Shown here one piece after another: positions 33,432 through 42,723 of a stretch of 64,000 nucleotides of DNA. Under the pieces are notes generated by a model. It worked only from the letters and a program-made list of their open reading frames with translations. It had not been told where the DNA came from and made no database searches. A program made the translations under genes and the position numbers. How positions within the stretch are numbered: the first letter of the stretch is position 1; each line of letters begins with the position of its first letter. This stretch comes from Plantactinospora sp040120695 (GTDB taxonomy: Bacteria > Actinomycetota > Actinomycetes > Mycobacteriales > Micromonosporaceae), in assembly GCF_040120695.1 (NCBI RefSeq), contig NZ_JBEEAC010000011.1, forward strand, positions 1 through 64,000. The letters run 5' to 3'.

Positions 33432-36230
33432 ATGGGCGTACGCGACCTGCTCCGGCGGTGGCGCGGACCGACCGGGTCCAGGGTGGACCAGACACCGACA
33501 CCGACACCGGCACCGGCCGCCGGTCCGGGGCGAGGACCCACCGATCCAGGCTGGCGGGGTGTGCCGTCGATGGCCGGTCTGCTCACCGGTGCCGAGATGC
33601 CGCTCAGCGACCCGGTCGGGTTCCGGTGCCGGCTGGCCACCTGGCAGAACCCCGCCCTCCGGAGTCCGCTGGCGCACCTGGTCAGCCCCGACGCGCCCGG
33701 AGGGCTGGCGTACGACCTGCTCCGTCCGCTGCCACCGGCACCAGCGGCACCGCCACCGGCGGCGCGGGCCCGGCGGGTCCCGCCGGTGCGCCGCCGGCCC
33801 GACCCGGGGTCGCCGTCCCCGGCTCCCGGTGAACCGCCCGAATCCGACGCCGGTCCGACGGCCGAGGCCGGAGGTGCACCCCTGACCGGTGCCGCCACGA
33901 CGCCGGCCGCCGGGGCGACGCCGGTACGCCCCTCTCCGGCTCGTCGGACCGGCACGCCGCTGACGGTCGCCCGGGTCGCCGCTGCGCCTCGGCGACTTCC
34001 GGCGGTCTTGCCCGAGGCCACCGGTCGTCCCCTCCGGCCGCCGGCCTCCGCCGCCCGGCCCGGTGCGGACCACACTGGCTTCCCCGCGAACACCGGCAAT
34101 TCCGGCAATGCCTCGTCGGCGCCCTCCCGAGCGACGTCCCAGAGCAGCAGGTCGCCCGCCGCCCCGGTCTCCCCCGCGCCGCCTCCGTTTTCTCCCGTCA
34201 CCCCGCCCCCGCCCGGGCCCGGCACGGCCACCCCGCCCCCGGTCGTCGCCGCTCCGGCCGGGCCGACCGGGCGAGGCGAGGTGCCCGACGCACCGGGGGG
34301 CGCGCCCGCGCCGGTCTCACGGCCCCACCGAACCGGCGCCTCGGCGCCCCGGCTCGGTCTCGGCGAACCCATCGTGTTGCCGGCCCCCGACCCGTCCGCT
34401 CCGGCCACGGTGCCGACGGTGCTCCGGCCGGCCGCGAGCCGGTCCATGCCCCGGTCGACGCGTCCGGAACCCGGTGCCGAGACGTCCGGCAGCCCCGGGA
34501 CACCACTACAACGGTCCAGTGTGGAGCGGGGTCGCGGCCCGTCGACCGCCGGCACGTCGGAGGGGAGCGGGACGGCACCGGTTCACCACCCCGGCGCCCC
34601 CGCAAACCCGGGTGGTCCCACCGTCCCCGCCCACGGCCCGGTCCCGCTGGTCCGTCCCGGCACACCCGGCCCCGGCGGTACGACGCCGCACCCCGGCCCG
34701 ACCGCCCCCGGCCCGACCGCCGGAGCGGGATCCGCCGGCCCTGGCGGCGAACCGTCCCCGGGTGTCCCGACGGGCCCGGGCGCTCCGCCCGCTCACCGGC
34801 CAGGCCCGCCGTCCGGGCCGCGCGTCGGCCTCGGTGCCCCGCTCGGCCCGGAGGTCCAGCCCCGGCTCGTGATCCGGCCCCGACCGCCGGTCACCCCCGG
34901 CCCCGCCCGGATCGACCCGCCCCGGCCGTCCGCCGACCCGCCCAGCCCTCCCGCCACCGCGCCCGAGCCGCCGGATCCGGTTACGCCGCGCCCGCTGCCG
35001 GGAAGGCGTCCGACCCCCGGGGACGGCGCGGCCACCGCGGGGTCCGAGACTCGGGGCCACGCGGCCCGACCGGGCCGAGATCCTGTCGAACCGCAGCCTC
35101 GGACACTGGTCGGACGGCCGCACCCCGAGGTGCCCGCCGGGCAACCCCGCAGCCGGGTGCCGGCCCCCCGACCGCAGTCCCCGCCGCCGAACACCGCCAC
35201 GCCACCGCCGACCGCCAGGCCACCGGGCGGGGCGGCGCTGGCCACGGTCGGGTCGGCCATCCCGGCGGACTGGCGGCGAGGGGCCGGGCCGGCCGCGACG
35301 CGGTCGGGCGAAGCGGCTCCGCACCGGCACGCCGCCGGGACCGAACCGGCCGGCGGACGGCCGAACCTGCTGCCGCTGCTCGGTCAACGGCCCGGGCTGC
35401 CGATCCTGCAACGGACCGCCGCGACCCCGGCGGCACTCCGCGCGGACTCCCGAACGAGGATGCCCGCCGGCACCCGCGGCCCGACCGGACCGGCGGTGCC
35501 GATCCGCTGGACCCCACCCGCCGGCAGCGGGTCGGACCCGTCGGCCAACACCGCCACGACGACCGGCCGAACTCCGGCGACCAGCGAGGAGGCGCCCACC
35601 ATGATGGGATCCGAAGCAGTTTCCTCCGATTCCGGAAGCCGGATCGCACCGGCCCCGGACCCTCGCCGGGCGCACGCGCGACCACTCCCCCGGCGGGTCG
35701 CCGGCCCGGCGCGGCCGGCGTCCGCCGTCGCCGTGTCGGTCCCCCCGCCGCCCGGCCCGGATCCGGGTGCCAGGGCCCGGGCGCGGCCGGCGCTGGCCGG
35801 CGCCGCCGGGTCCAGGGTGGTGACAAGTCCGCGCGGTGCCACTCCGCCCCGAGCGGCCGGAGCCGCGCTGCCGGTGCAGCGGACCTCGCGCGCTGCCACC
35901 ACCGTCAGTACCGCGACGACGGCGCCGACCCGGTCCGGACCGATCGTCCAGAAGCGATCGGCGGCGGCCAACCCACCGACCGCCAGCCGTACGGGAACCG
36001 CCGGGGGCGCCGGTTGGACGGCAGGTTCCGACTCGACGGGTGGTCGCCCGCGCGGCTCCTCGGGCCCGGCACGCGACGAGCGGGACAGCGCCGAACGGTT
36101 CCACCATCTCGACCGCCGGGCCCTGGACGAACTCGCACACCGACTCGTCGAGCCGATCTCCCGGCTGCTGCGGGCCGAACTCCGGCTGGGCCGTGAGCGT
36201 AACGGTCGATGGCTGGACGGTGCACGATGA
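33432..36230 (+). CDS. Very large proline/alanine-rich eCIS protein
   Basis: 932 residues. The short N-terminal part GVRDLLRRWRGP is followed by a small conserved-looking segment (SDPVGFRCRLATWQNPALRSPLAHLVSPDAPGGLAYDLLRP, ~45-95), then about 750 residues of Pro/Ala/Gly/Arg/Thr-rich low-complexity sequence, and a helical C-terminus (ERFHHLDRRALDELAHRLVEPISRLLRAELRLGRERNG). Proteins of this type, sometimes named extensin, occur between the tube and second tube gene of actinobacterial eCIS. No classical tape measure gene is visible elsewhere, so it might set tube length or be a flexible scaffold; this is inference. The stop overlaps the next ATG. Confidence 0.65.
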   Translation: MGVRDLLRRWRGPTGSRVDQTPTPTPAPAAGPGRGPTDPGWRGVPSMAGLLTGAEMPLSDPVGFRCRLATWQNPALRSPLAHLVSPDAPGGLAYDLLRPLPPAPAAPPPAARARRVPPVRRRPDPGSPSPAPGEPPESDAGPTAEAGGAPLTGAATTPAAGATPVRPSPARRTGTPLTVARVAAAPRRLPAVLPEATGRPLRPPASAARPGADHTGFPANTGNSGNASSAPSRATSQSSRSPAAPVSPAPPPFSPVTPPPPGPGTATPPPVVAAPAGPTGRGEVPDAPGGAPAPVSRPHRTGASAPRLGLGEPIVLPAPDPSAPATVPTVLRPAASRSMPRSTRPEPGAETSGSPGTPLQRSSVERGRGPSTAGTSEGSGTAPVHHPGAPANPGGPTVPAHGPVPLVRPGTPGPGGTTPHPGPTAPGPTAGAGSAGPGGEPSPGVPTGPGAPPAHRPGPPSGPRVGLGAPLGPEVQPRLVIRPRPPVTPGPARIDPPRPSADPPSPPATAPEPPDPVTPRPLPGRRPTPGDGAATAGSETRGHAARPGRDPVEPQPRTLVGRPHPEVPAGQPRSRVPAPRPQSPPPNTATPPPTARPPGGAALATVGSAIPADWRRGAGPAATRSGEAAPHRHAAGTEPAGGRPNLLPLLGQRPGLPILQRTAATPAALRADSRTRMPAGTRGPTGPAVPIRWTPPAGSGSDPSANTATTTGRTPATSEEAPTMMGSEAVSSDSGSRIAPAPDPRRAHARPLPRRVAGPARPASAVAVSVPPPPGPDPGARARARPALAGAAGSRVVTSPRGATPPRAAGAALPVQRTSRAATTVSTATTAPTRSGPIVQKRSAAANPPTASRTGTAGGAGWTAGSDSTGGRPRGSSGPARDERDSAERFHHLDRRALDELAHRLVEPISRLLRAELRLGRERNGRWLDGAR

Positions 36231-36655
36231 CCGGTACCGATCCGGGCACCAGCATCCACTTCCGGCTCCGCATCGACGGGATCGACCTCGGCGACTGGAG
36301 CTCGTGCGACGGGCTCGGCTGCGAGGTCGAGGTGGAGCAGCACCAGGAGGGCGGCAACAACGGCTTCGTCTGGCAACTGCCGTCCCGGGTGCGCTACACC
36401 AACGTCACCCTCACCCGCCCGCTGATTCCGGACACGGCCAAGGTGGCCCGACTGCTCTCCGCCCTCCCGCAGGGGATCACCCGGGGCACCGCCCAGATCG
36501 CGGCGCTGCGGCCCGACCGGGCGCTGCTGGTGCAGTGGGGCCTGGCCGACGTCGTACTCGTCCGCTGGACCGGTCCTTCCTTCGGGCCCAGCCGCTCCGA
36601 GGCGGCGACGGAGAGTATCGAACTCGCGTACAACGGTTTCCTGGAGGTGGGCTAG
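36227..36655 (+). CDS. eCIS second tube-like/adaptor protein
   Basis: 142 residues starting at an ATG that overlaps the previous stop. The pattern HFRLRIDGIDLGDWSSCDGLGCEVEVEQHQEGG...IELAYNGFLEV is that of phage tail tube family members (gp19-like), probably the tube initiator joining the inner tube to the baseplate hub, as Pvc5/6 do. Confidence 0.85.
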   Translation: MTGTDPGTSIHFRLRIDGIDLGDWSSCDGLGCEVEVEQHQEGGNNGFVWQLPSRVRYTNVTLTRPLIPDTAKVARLLSALPQGITRGTAQIAALRPDRALLVQWGLADVVLVRWTGPSFGPSRSEAATESIELAYNGFLEVG

Positions 36656-36696
36656 ATGCCACGACCACGGTGCCGGACCGACGGGGCGGTGGCGCC

Positions 36697-37464
36697 ATGA
36701 CGAGACCGACCGGCAAGGTCTCCGCGTTCCTCCAGCGCTATCAGCCACCACCGGGCGGCGGCAACCGTCCCGGCGGTCCGCTCGGCGGCCCGATCGCCTT
36801 CATGTTCAACCCGAACCAGTTGACCCTGACCAAGTCGGCGGCCTGGATTCCGCACGTGGTCCGCGGCGCGGAGCAGGTCGGGATCCCGGAGTTCAGCGGT
36901 TCGGAACCGCGCGCCCTCGCCCTGACCGTGTTCCTCGACGTGACCGACACGCACGGCCGCACGGTGCAGCAACGGGTCGAGAGCCTGTTGGCCTGCTGCA
37001 CGCCGACCACGGCCAGCATCGCGGCCAAGGCACCGTCGCCACCGTGGGTGAAGTTCACCTGGGGCCAGTTCCAGACCGTCTCGTTCTACTCGTACGTCAG
37101 CCAGGTCACCGCGACGTACACCCTGTTCAACAGCTCCGGTACCCCGCTGCGGGCGACCTGCGACCTCAACCTGACCGAGATCAGCGGCAGCAAGCCCGGC
37201 CAGAACCCCACCTCCGGCAGTCGCTCTGCCCGACGGGTGCACCGGGTGGTGGACGGCGACTCGCTGCCGCTGCTGGCCCATCGGGAGTACGGCGATCCGA
37301 CGGTGTGGCGGGTGATCGCCGAGGCGAACGATCTCGACGACCCGACCCGGCTGCGCCCCGGCTCCGAACTGCTGCTGCCCGCCGCCGACGAGTTCCCGCC
37401 CGTGCCGTCCCGCGACCCCGGCCTGCCGGCCGGAACGGCCGCCTCCGCTGGCGAAGGTAGGTAG
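36697..37464 (+). CDS. LysM-domain baseplate hub adaptor (Pvc7-like)
   Basis: 255 residues. The first ~170 residues (GGPIAFMFNPNQLTLTKSAAWIPH; VTATYTLFNSSGTPLRATCDLNLTEI) match phage gp53-like/CIS tube-binding adaptors, and a LysM module follows at ~185-232 (HRVVDGDSLPLLAHREYGDPTVWRVIAEANDLDDPTRLRPGSELLLP). In phages and eCIS this protein connects the tube initiator and the spike. Ends six bases before the spike gene. Confidence 0.88.
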   Translation: MTRPTGKVSAFLQRYQPPPGGGNRPGGPLGGPIAFMFNPNQLTLTKSAAWIPHVVRGAEQVGIPEFSGSEPRALALTVFLDVTDTHGRTVQQRVESLLACCTPTTASIAAKAPSPPWVKFTWGQFQTVSFYSYVSQVTATYTLFNSSGTPLRATCDLNLTEISGSKPGQNPTSGSRSARRVHRVVDGDSLPLLAHREYGDPTVWRVIAEANDLDDPTRLRPGSELLLPAADEFPPVPSRDPGLPAGTAASAGEGR

Positions 37465-37469
37465 ATCGC

Positions 37470-39287
37470 GTGTCCGAGGGAAACCTCACCAATCTGCTCA
37501 AGGTCGGCCTGCCGGTGGACGGGCTCCCCGATCCGTGGCCGGACGAGTTGGTGTACGGCTCCGTCGACGACGGAGCAGGCGTGCCGGCGGTGGCGACCCT
37601 GCGCTACCGCGACCCCGGCTCACTGCTGCTGCAACAGACCGGGGTCGCGATCGGCCGCAAGCTGACCGTGGCGGTGCGCGCCGGGGACCGGCACGGCGAG
37701 ACGGCGCTGTTCACCGGGGAGGTGGTCACCGTCGAGACAGAGTTCGACGGCACCGGCACCTACACCACCATCCGAGCCATGGACCTGTCGCACCGGCTCA
37801 TGCGCGGCCGACGGGTCGCCAGCTACCGCAACCAGAAGGCTTCCGACCTCGCCAGACAACTCGCCCGCTCCGCCGGCCTGCCGATCGGCCGGATAGATCC
37901 CACGACCGTCGTCTACGAGGTGGTGTCGCAACCGAACGTCAGCGACTGGGAGTTCCTCACCATGCTGGCGGCCGACAACGGCGCCGAGGTGGCAGTGGTC
38001 GACGGCCGGTTCGAGTTCCGTCGACCCGTCCGCGCCGCCTCCGCCCCGGGCCCCCAGACGACCGCCGAGCGCAGCGACTTCGTGGCGGAGGTGGACGGGA
38101 ACGTGCTCACCATGCGCGCCACCGTCACCTCGGTCGGCCAGTTCACCGACGTGGAGGTGCGGGGCTGGGATCGCCGTACCCGCGAGCCGGTGATCGGGCG
38201 CACCCCGGTGCGCGACAGCGACGAGGTCGGCATCCCGGTGACCGCCGGGCAGGTGGCGGCCCCGTTCGGCACCGCCGAGATGCTGGTCGCCGACGTGCCG
38301 TACGAAACCCTGGCCGAGGTCGGTACGGTGTCCCGCGCCCTGGCTGCCCAGGTGGCGGCCGGTCTCGCCGAACTCGAGGTAGCCGTCCGCGGCAACCCCC
38401 GACTCCGCGCCGGCGTGCCGTTCGCGCTGACCGGGGTGGGTCGGCCGTTCGCCGGCAAGTACACCGTGACCGCCAGCCGGCACGTCTTCGGCCCGGCGCG
38501 GTTCTACCAGACCTGGCTGACGGTCAGCGGTGGCCGGGACCGGTCGCTGGCCGGGCTGGCCGCGAACGATCTGGCCCCGGCCCGGTCGGCCCGGATGCCA
38601 GGGCTGGCCATCGGCGTGGTCACCGACGTCAACGCCGCGCTGGACCGCAACCACCCGGAACGCCGGGACCGGGGTTGGGTCAAGCTCCGGTTCCCGTGGC
38701 TGGACGACAAGTACGAGACCGATTGGGTCCGGACGGTGCAACTGGGCGGGTTCGGCGGCGGCGGGGTCTGCTGCCCCGAGGTCGGCGACGAGGTGCTGGT
38801 CGGGTTCGAGCAGGGCATGCTCGACCGGCCGTACGTGGTCGGCGGGTTGTACAACGGCCTCGACCAGCCGTCGCCACACGACGTACCGCTGGTCGACCCG
38901 ACGGGCGGGACGGTGAACCGGCTCTCGTTCGCCTCCCGGCAGGGCCGGGCAGCCGGCCGCCGAAGCACCGGCAACTGGATGGAGTTGCTCGACGGGCCCA
39001 CCGCCACCGCCCCGCAGGGAGTGCGGTTACGCACCCGCAGCGGCACCGACAACCTACTGCTGCACCTGGACCGGGCCGGCACCTCGGTGGTGGTCCGCAG
39101 CGACGGCAGCGTGGTGATCGAGGCCAAGACCGAGGTCACCGTCGAGGGGAGTCAGGGGGTGCGGGTCGAGTCGGGTGGACCGGTCTCGGTCCAGGGCCGG
39201 GGCGTGTCGGTGGACGCCGGCGCCGGCGAGCTGAAGCTCACCGGGGCCAGCGTCTCCGTCTCCGGCCGGGTCGTCCGGATCAACTGA
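37470..39287 (+). CDS. VgrG-like baseplate spike protein (Pvc8-like)
   Basis: 605 residues from a GTG. The N-terminal half resembles phage gp27/VgrG hub domains (LRYRDPGSLLLQQTGVAIGRKLTVAV; ASDLARQLARSAGLPIG). An OB-fold gp5-type domain lies at ~385-470 (IGVVTDVNAALDRNHPERRDRGWVKLRFPW; EVGDEVLVGFEQGMLDRPYVVGGLYNG), and a beta-helical spike is expected at the end (VVRSDGSVVIEAKTEVTVEGSQGVRVES). It forms the membrane-piercing needle below the baseplate and is capped by the PAAR protein encoded next. Confidence 0.92.
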   Translation: MSEGNLTNLLKVGLPVDGLPDPWPDELVYGSVDDGAGVPAVATLRYRDPGSLLLQQTGVAIGRKLTVAVRAGDRHGETALFTGEVVTVETEFDGTGTYTTIRAMDLSHRLMRGRRVASYRNQKASDLARQLARSAGLPIGRIDPTTVVYEVVSQPNVSDWEFLTMLAADNGAEVAVVDGRFEFRRPVRAASAPGPQTTAERSDFVAEVDGNVLTMRATVTSVGQFTDVEVRGWDRRTREPVIGRTPVRDSDEVGIPVTAGQVAAPFGTAEMLVADVPYETLAEVGTVSRALAAQVAAGLAELEVAVRGNPRLRAGVPFALTGVGRPFAGKYTVTASRHVFGPARFYQTWLTVSGGRDRSLAGLAANDLAPARSARMPGLAIGVVTDVNAALDRNHPERRDRGWVKLRFPWLDDKYETDWVRTVQLGGFGGGGVCCPEVGDEVLVGFEQGMLDRPYVVGGLYNGLDQPSPHDVPLVDPTGGTVNRLSFASRQGRAAGRRSTGNWMELLDGPTATAPQGVRLRTRSGTDNLLLHLDRAGTSVVVRSDGSVVIEAKTEVTVEGSQGVRVESGGPVSVQGRGVSVDAGAGELKLTGASVSVSGRVVRIN

Positions 39288-39369
39288 GCACGAGGGCCGC
39301 CGGAGGTGACCGGGCGGCACCGCACGCCGGGTGGATGCCACCGCCCGGCCAGGAGGGAGGAGAGACGCG

Positions 39370-39714
39370 ATGCCACCAGCAGCCCGGATCGGGGACAGGG
39401 TGGGCCACGGCGCACCCACCGGTACGGTCGGACCGCCCGGCGCCGGCGCACCGGTGCCGACCGGCGGACCCACGCTCGGCGTCTCCAGCGTGCTGATCGG
39501 CGGCCTGCCGGCCGCGGTGGTCGGCACGCTCTGCACCTGTCCGGTTCCGCCGCCGCATCTGGCGCTCGGACCGGGCAACGTCGTGCTGCCCGGCCCGCCG
39601 TCGATGCGGGGGCAGGTGTTGATCGGCGGCTTCCCCGCCGCCCGGATGGGCGACCGGACCAGCTGCTCGGCGACGATCCTGACCGGCGCCGGCAACGTCA
39701 TCATCGGGGGCTGA
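39370..39714 (+). CDS. PAAR-domain spike tip protein (Pvc10-like)
   Basis: 114 residues made of PAAR repeats: ARIGDRVGHG, VLIGGLPAAVVGTLCTCPVPPPH and VLIGGFPAARMGDRTSCSATILTGAGNVIIGG. Conserved Cys and His residues would bind the single metal ion in the cone-shaped tip. It sharpens the VgrG-like spike. Confidence 0.93.
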   Translation: MPPAARIGDRVGHGAPTGTVGPPGAGAPVPTGGPTLGVSSVLIGGLPAAVVGTLCTCPVPPPHLALGPGNVVLPGPPSMRGQVLIGGFPAARMGDRTSCSATILTGAGNVIIGG

Positions 39715-39719
39715 GCGCG

Positions 39720-40142
39720 GTGGCGGAGCAGTTCATCGGCGCCGGTTGGGCGTTCCCACTGCGGCTGGACGCCGGTGGCGGCATCGCCCTGGTCAACCGG
39801 GAACGGGAGATCGTGGAGGCGATCCGGCTGATCCTCGGTACCGCCCCCGGCGAGCGGCCGATGCGTCCCGAGTTCGGCTGCGGGGTGCATGACTACGTCT
39901 TCGCACCCGCGGACGAGAACACCGCCGGGCAGATCGCCTTCGAGGTGCGGGCCGCGCTGGACCGCTGGGAGCCGCGGATCGAGGTCACGGACGTGCTGGT
40001 GGGCTTCGACGAGGTGCACGTCGGCACCCTTTACATCGACATCCGTTATCTGGTCCGGGGCACCAACGATCCGCGCAACCTGGTCTTCCCGTTCTACGTG
40101 ATCCCGTCACACGACGGGCCCGAGGCGGAGGCGGCGAACTGA
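39720..40142 (+). CDS. Baseplate wedge protein, GPW/gp25 family
   Basis: 140 residues from a GTG at 39720, five bases after the PAAR stop. FPLRLDAGGGIALVNREREIVEAIRLILGTAPGERPMRPEFGCGVHDYVF is the gp25 signature with the EPR-like core (GERPMRPEFG). In CIS, gp25 starts sheath polymerisation at the baseplate. The stop overlaps the next ATG (TGATG). Confidence 0.94.
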   Translation: MAEQFIGAGWAFPLRLDAGGGIALVNREREIVEAIRLILGTAPGERPMRPEFGCGVHDYVFAPADENTAGQIAFEVRAALDRWEPRIEVTDVLVGFDEVHVGTLYIDIRYLVRGTNDPRNLVFPFYVIPSHDGPEAEAAN

Positions 40143-42091
40143 TGGCCCTGCCCGCGCCCAACCTCGACGACCGCCGCTTCCAGCACCTCGTCGACGACGC
40201 CAAGCGCTTCATCCAGCAACGTTGTCCGGAGTGGACGGACCACAACGTGTCCGACCCGGGAGTCACCCTGATCGAGGCGTTCGCTCAGATGACGGACGAG
40301 CTGCTGTACCGGTTGAACCGGGTGCCGGAGAAGAACTACCTCGCGTTCCTCGACCTGATCGGCGTCCGACTCTTCCCGCCGACCGCCGCCCGGGCTGACC
40401 TCACGTTCTGGCTCGCCGCCCCGCAGGCCGAGACGGTGCTGCTGCGGGCCGGCACCGAGGCCGGCACGGTCCGTACCGAGACGGAGGAGGCCATCGTCTT
40501 CGCCACCGCCTCCGACCTGGCGATCGTGCCGTGCGAGCTGGTCGGACTGCGCGTCCACCCCGCCGACGGGCCGGCGGTGGACCGTACCGACCAGGTGTGG
40601 GACGGCCGGGACGTACCCTGTTTCGCCGACCCGCCCGCGGTCGGCGACGCCCTGCTGCTCGGCCTGGACTCGGCGGTCCCGTCCTGCGCGGTGGTGCTGC
40701 GCCTGGAGAGCCGGGTCCAGGGCATCGGGGTCGACCCCCGGCAGCCGCCGCTGCGCTGGGAGGCGTGGAACGGCGCCGGCTGGGTGGAGTGCGACGTCGA
40801 CCGCGACTCCACCGGTGGACTCAACCGGCCCGGCGACGTGGTGCTGCACGTCCCGGCCGGACACACCGCCTCCACCGTCGGCGGCCAGCGCGCCGGCTGG
40901 CTGCGGTGCCGGCTGGTGGCCGCCGAGCCCGGACAGCCGTTCTACTCGGCATCGCCGACGATCCGGGCCGCGTCGGCCTTCACCATCGGCGGCACGGTCG
41001 CGGCGGTGCACGCCGAGACGGTGGTCGGCGAGCTCCTCGGCGAATCCGCGGGGGTGCCGGGGCAACGATTCCGGGTGCTCCGTCCGCCGGTGATCCCGGA
41101 CGACGAGCCGTTCGTGGTCGAGGTCTCCGACGGCACCGGCTGGCAGGAGTGGACCGAGGTGGACGCGTTCGGCGGCACGGGTCCGGACGAGCGGTGCGTG
41201 ACGGTGGACCGGACCGTCGGCGAGGTGGCATTCGGCCCGGCCGTCCGCGAACCCGACGGGACGCTACGCCGGTACGGCGCGGTGCCGCGCACCGGCGCCC
41301 GGTTGCGGGTCCGCCGGTACCGCACCGGCGGCGGGCGACGCGGAAACGTGGCCCGGGGCACGATTTCGATGCTGCGCAGCTCGGTACCGTACGTGAGCCG
41401 GGTGGAGAACCGGGAGGCCGCCGCCGGCGGGGTGGACGGCGAGTCGGTACAGAGCGCACGCCAGCGGGGTCCGGTGCAGCTACGGGCCCAGGACCGGGCG
41501 GTCACCGCGCGCGACTACGAGCTGATCGCCGGAGAGGCGGTGCCGGCCGCGGCCCGGATCCGCTGCCTGCCCGCCGGGGGCGGCGCCGACGCCGGCGGGG
41601 TACGTGTCCTCGTCGTGCCCGAGGCGGTCCCGGACCTGGGTGACCGACTGCGCTTCGAGCAGCTGATCCCGCCCGACGACATGCTCGCGGCCGTCGCCGA
41701 GCACCTGGACGCGCGCCGGCCCATCGGAGTACGCCTGGCCGTGGAGCCCCCCTTCTACCAGGGCGTCACCGTGGCGGCCCGGCTGACCGCCCGGCCCGGG
41801 ACGGCCGTCGAGCGGCTCCGGACCGCCGCTGTCGACGCGCTCTACGGTTATCTCAACCCGCTACGCGGCGGCCCGGACGGCTCGGGCTGGCCGTTCGGCC
41901 GGCCGGTGCAGTCCGGCGAGATCTTCGGAGTGCTCCAGCAGCTGCCCGGCGTCGCGTTGGTGGAGGAGGTGCTGCTCTTCACCGCCGACCCGGTCTCCGG
42001 ACGGCGTGGTGCGGCGACGACCCGGATCGCACTCGACCCGCACGCGTTGGTCTTCTCCTACGAGCACCAGGTCCGGGTGGAGGAACGCTGA
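40142..42091 (+). CDS. Baseplate assembly protein J-like (Pvc11-like)
   Basis: 649 residues. The N-terminus PAPNLDDRRFQHLVDDAKRFIQQRCPEWTDHNVSDPGVTLIEAFAQMTDELLYRLNRVPEKNY is the hallmark of large eCIS/phage J (gp6-like) wedge proteins. Domains in the middle contain GWVECDVDRDSTGGLNRPGDVVLHV; the C-terminal part has GSGWPFGRPVQSGEIFGVLQQLPGVALVEEVLLF, typical of gpJ. Forms the wedge ring around the hub. The stop context is duplicated in tandem (42071-42114). Confidence 0.93.
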   Translation: MALPAPNLDDRRFQHLVDDAKRFIQQRCPEWTDHNVSDPGVTLIEAFAQMTDELLYRLNRVPEKNYLAFLDLIGVRLFPPTAARADLTFWLAAPQAETVLLRAGTEAGTVRTETEEAIVFATASDLAIVPCELVGLRVHPADGPAVDRTDQVWDGRDVPCFADPPAVGDALLLGLDSAVPSCAVVLRLESRVQGIGVDPRQPPLRWEAWNGAGWVECDVDRDSTGGLNRPGDVVLHVPAGHTASTVGGQRAGWLRCRLVAAEPGQPFYSASPTIRAASAFTIGGTVAAVHAETVVGELLGESAGVPGQRFRVLRPPVIPDDEPFVVEVSDGTGWQEWTEVDAFGGTGPDERCVTVDRTVGEVAFGPAVREPDGTLRRYGAVPRTGARLRVRRYRTGGGRRGNVARGTISMLRSSVPYVSRVENREAAAGGVDGESVQSARQRGPVQLRAQDRAVTARDYELIAGEAVPAAARIRCLPAGGGADAGGVRVLVVPEAVPDLGDRLRFEQLIPPDDMLAAVAEHLDARRPIGVRLAVEPPFYQGVTVAARLTARPGTAVERLRTAAVDALYGYLNPLRGGPDGSGWPFGRPVQSGEIFGVLQQLPGVALVEEVLLFTADPVSGRRGAATTRIALDPHALVFSYEHQVRVEER

Positions 42092-42114
42092 TAGTCCGAG
42101 TGGAGGAACGCTGA
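42071..42114. repeat. Tandem duplication across the gpJ stop codon
   Basis: A 21-base unit ending GGAGGAACGCTGA occurs at 42071-42091 and at 42094-42114 (20 of 21 bases identical, 23-base period). The first copy carries the real stop. Confidence 0.8.
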
Positions 42115-42144
42115 GACCGGCTCGGCCGGAGAGAGGAGCGTCCC

Positions 42145-42723
42145 ATGCGTGGCGCAGTGCCAGGCCTCGGCACACCACATCCGTTCGGCAGCCGGCTGCC
42201 GACGATCTACGGTGCCGACGAGCTGGCCGGACGGCTGCTCGCCGCCTTCGACGAGGTGCTGGCCCCGGTGCACACGACGCTGGACAATTTCGCCGTCTAT
42301 CTGGACCCCCGGCTGGCCCCGGCCGACTTCGTCGACTGGCTTGCCGGCTGGGTGGCGGCCGAGACGGCGCCTGGGTGGACGCTGCGGCAGCGTCGCGAGG
42401 CGGTCGCCGGTGCGGTGGCCCTACACCGGGTACGCGGTACGGCGCGGGGCCTGGCCGAGCAGGTACGGACGGTCTTCGGGGTACTGCCGGAGGTGACCGA
42501 GAACGGCGGTACGGTCTGGTCGTCGACGCCGGGCGGGCCGCTTCCGGGCACGGCGGCGCCCGCCCTGACGGTGACGGTGCGGGTGCCCGAACCCGACCTG
42601 GTCCCGCTGGCCCGGCTGCGGGCTCTGGTGGAGGCCAATCGACCTGCGCACGTGCCGTGCACGGTCCGGGTGGTCATCGAGAATGACGGGGTGCGCGGGG
42701 GCGACGACGATGGAACGTTGTGA
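42145..42723 (+). CDS. Phage tail protein I-like baseplate protein (Pvc12-like)
   Basis: 192 residues with GAGAGGAG before the ATG. Contains SRLPTIYGADELAGRLLAAFDEVLAPVHTTLDNFAVYLDPRLAPADFVDWLAGWVAAE and TLRQRREAVAGAVALHRVRGTARGLAEQVRTVFG, the conserved block of tail protein I/gp7-like wedge partners. It completes the wedge with the J-like protein. Its 3' end overlaps the next gene by 14 bases. Confidence 0.9.
   Translation: MRGAVPGLGTPHPFGSRLPTIYGADELAGRLLAAFDEVLAPVHTTLDNFAVYLDPRLAPADFVDWLAGWVAAETAPGWTLRQRREAVAGAVALHRVRGTARGLAEQVRTVFGVLPEVTENGGTVWSSTPGGPLPGTAAPALTVTVRVPEPDLVPLARLRALVEANRPAHVPCTVRVVIENDGVRGGDDDGTL

Noticed and set aside
33407..34555. 382-codon minus-strand Gly/Arg-rich frame opposite the proline-rich protein
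   Set aside because: Low-complexity complement of the Pro/Ala-rich coding sequence; the forward frame is coupled to both neighbours.
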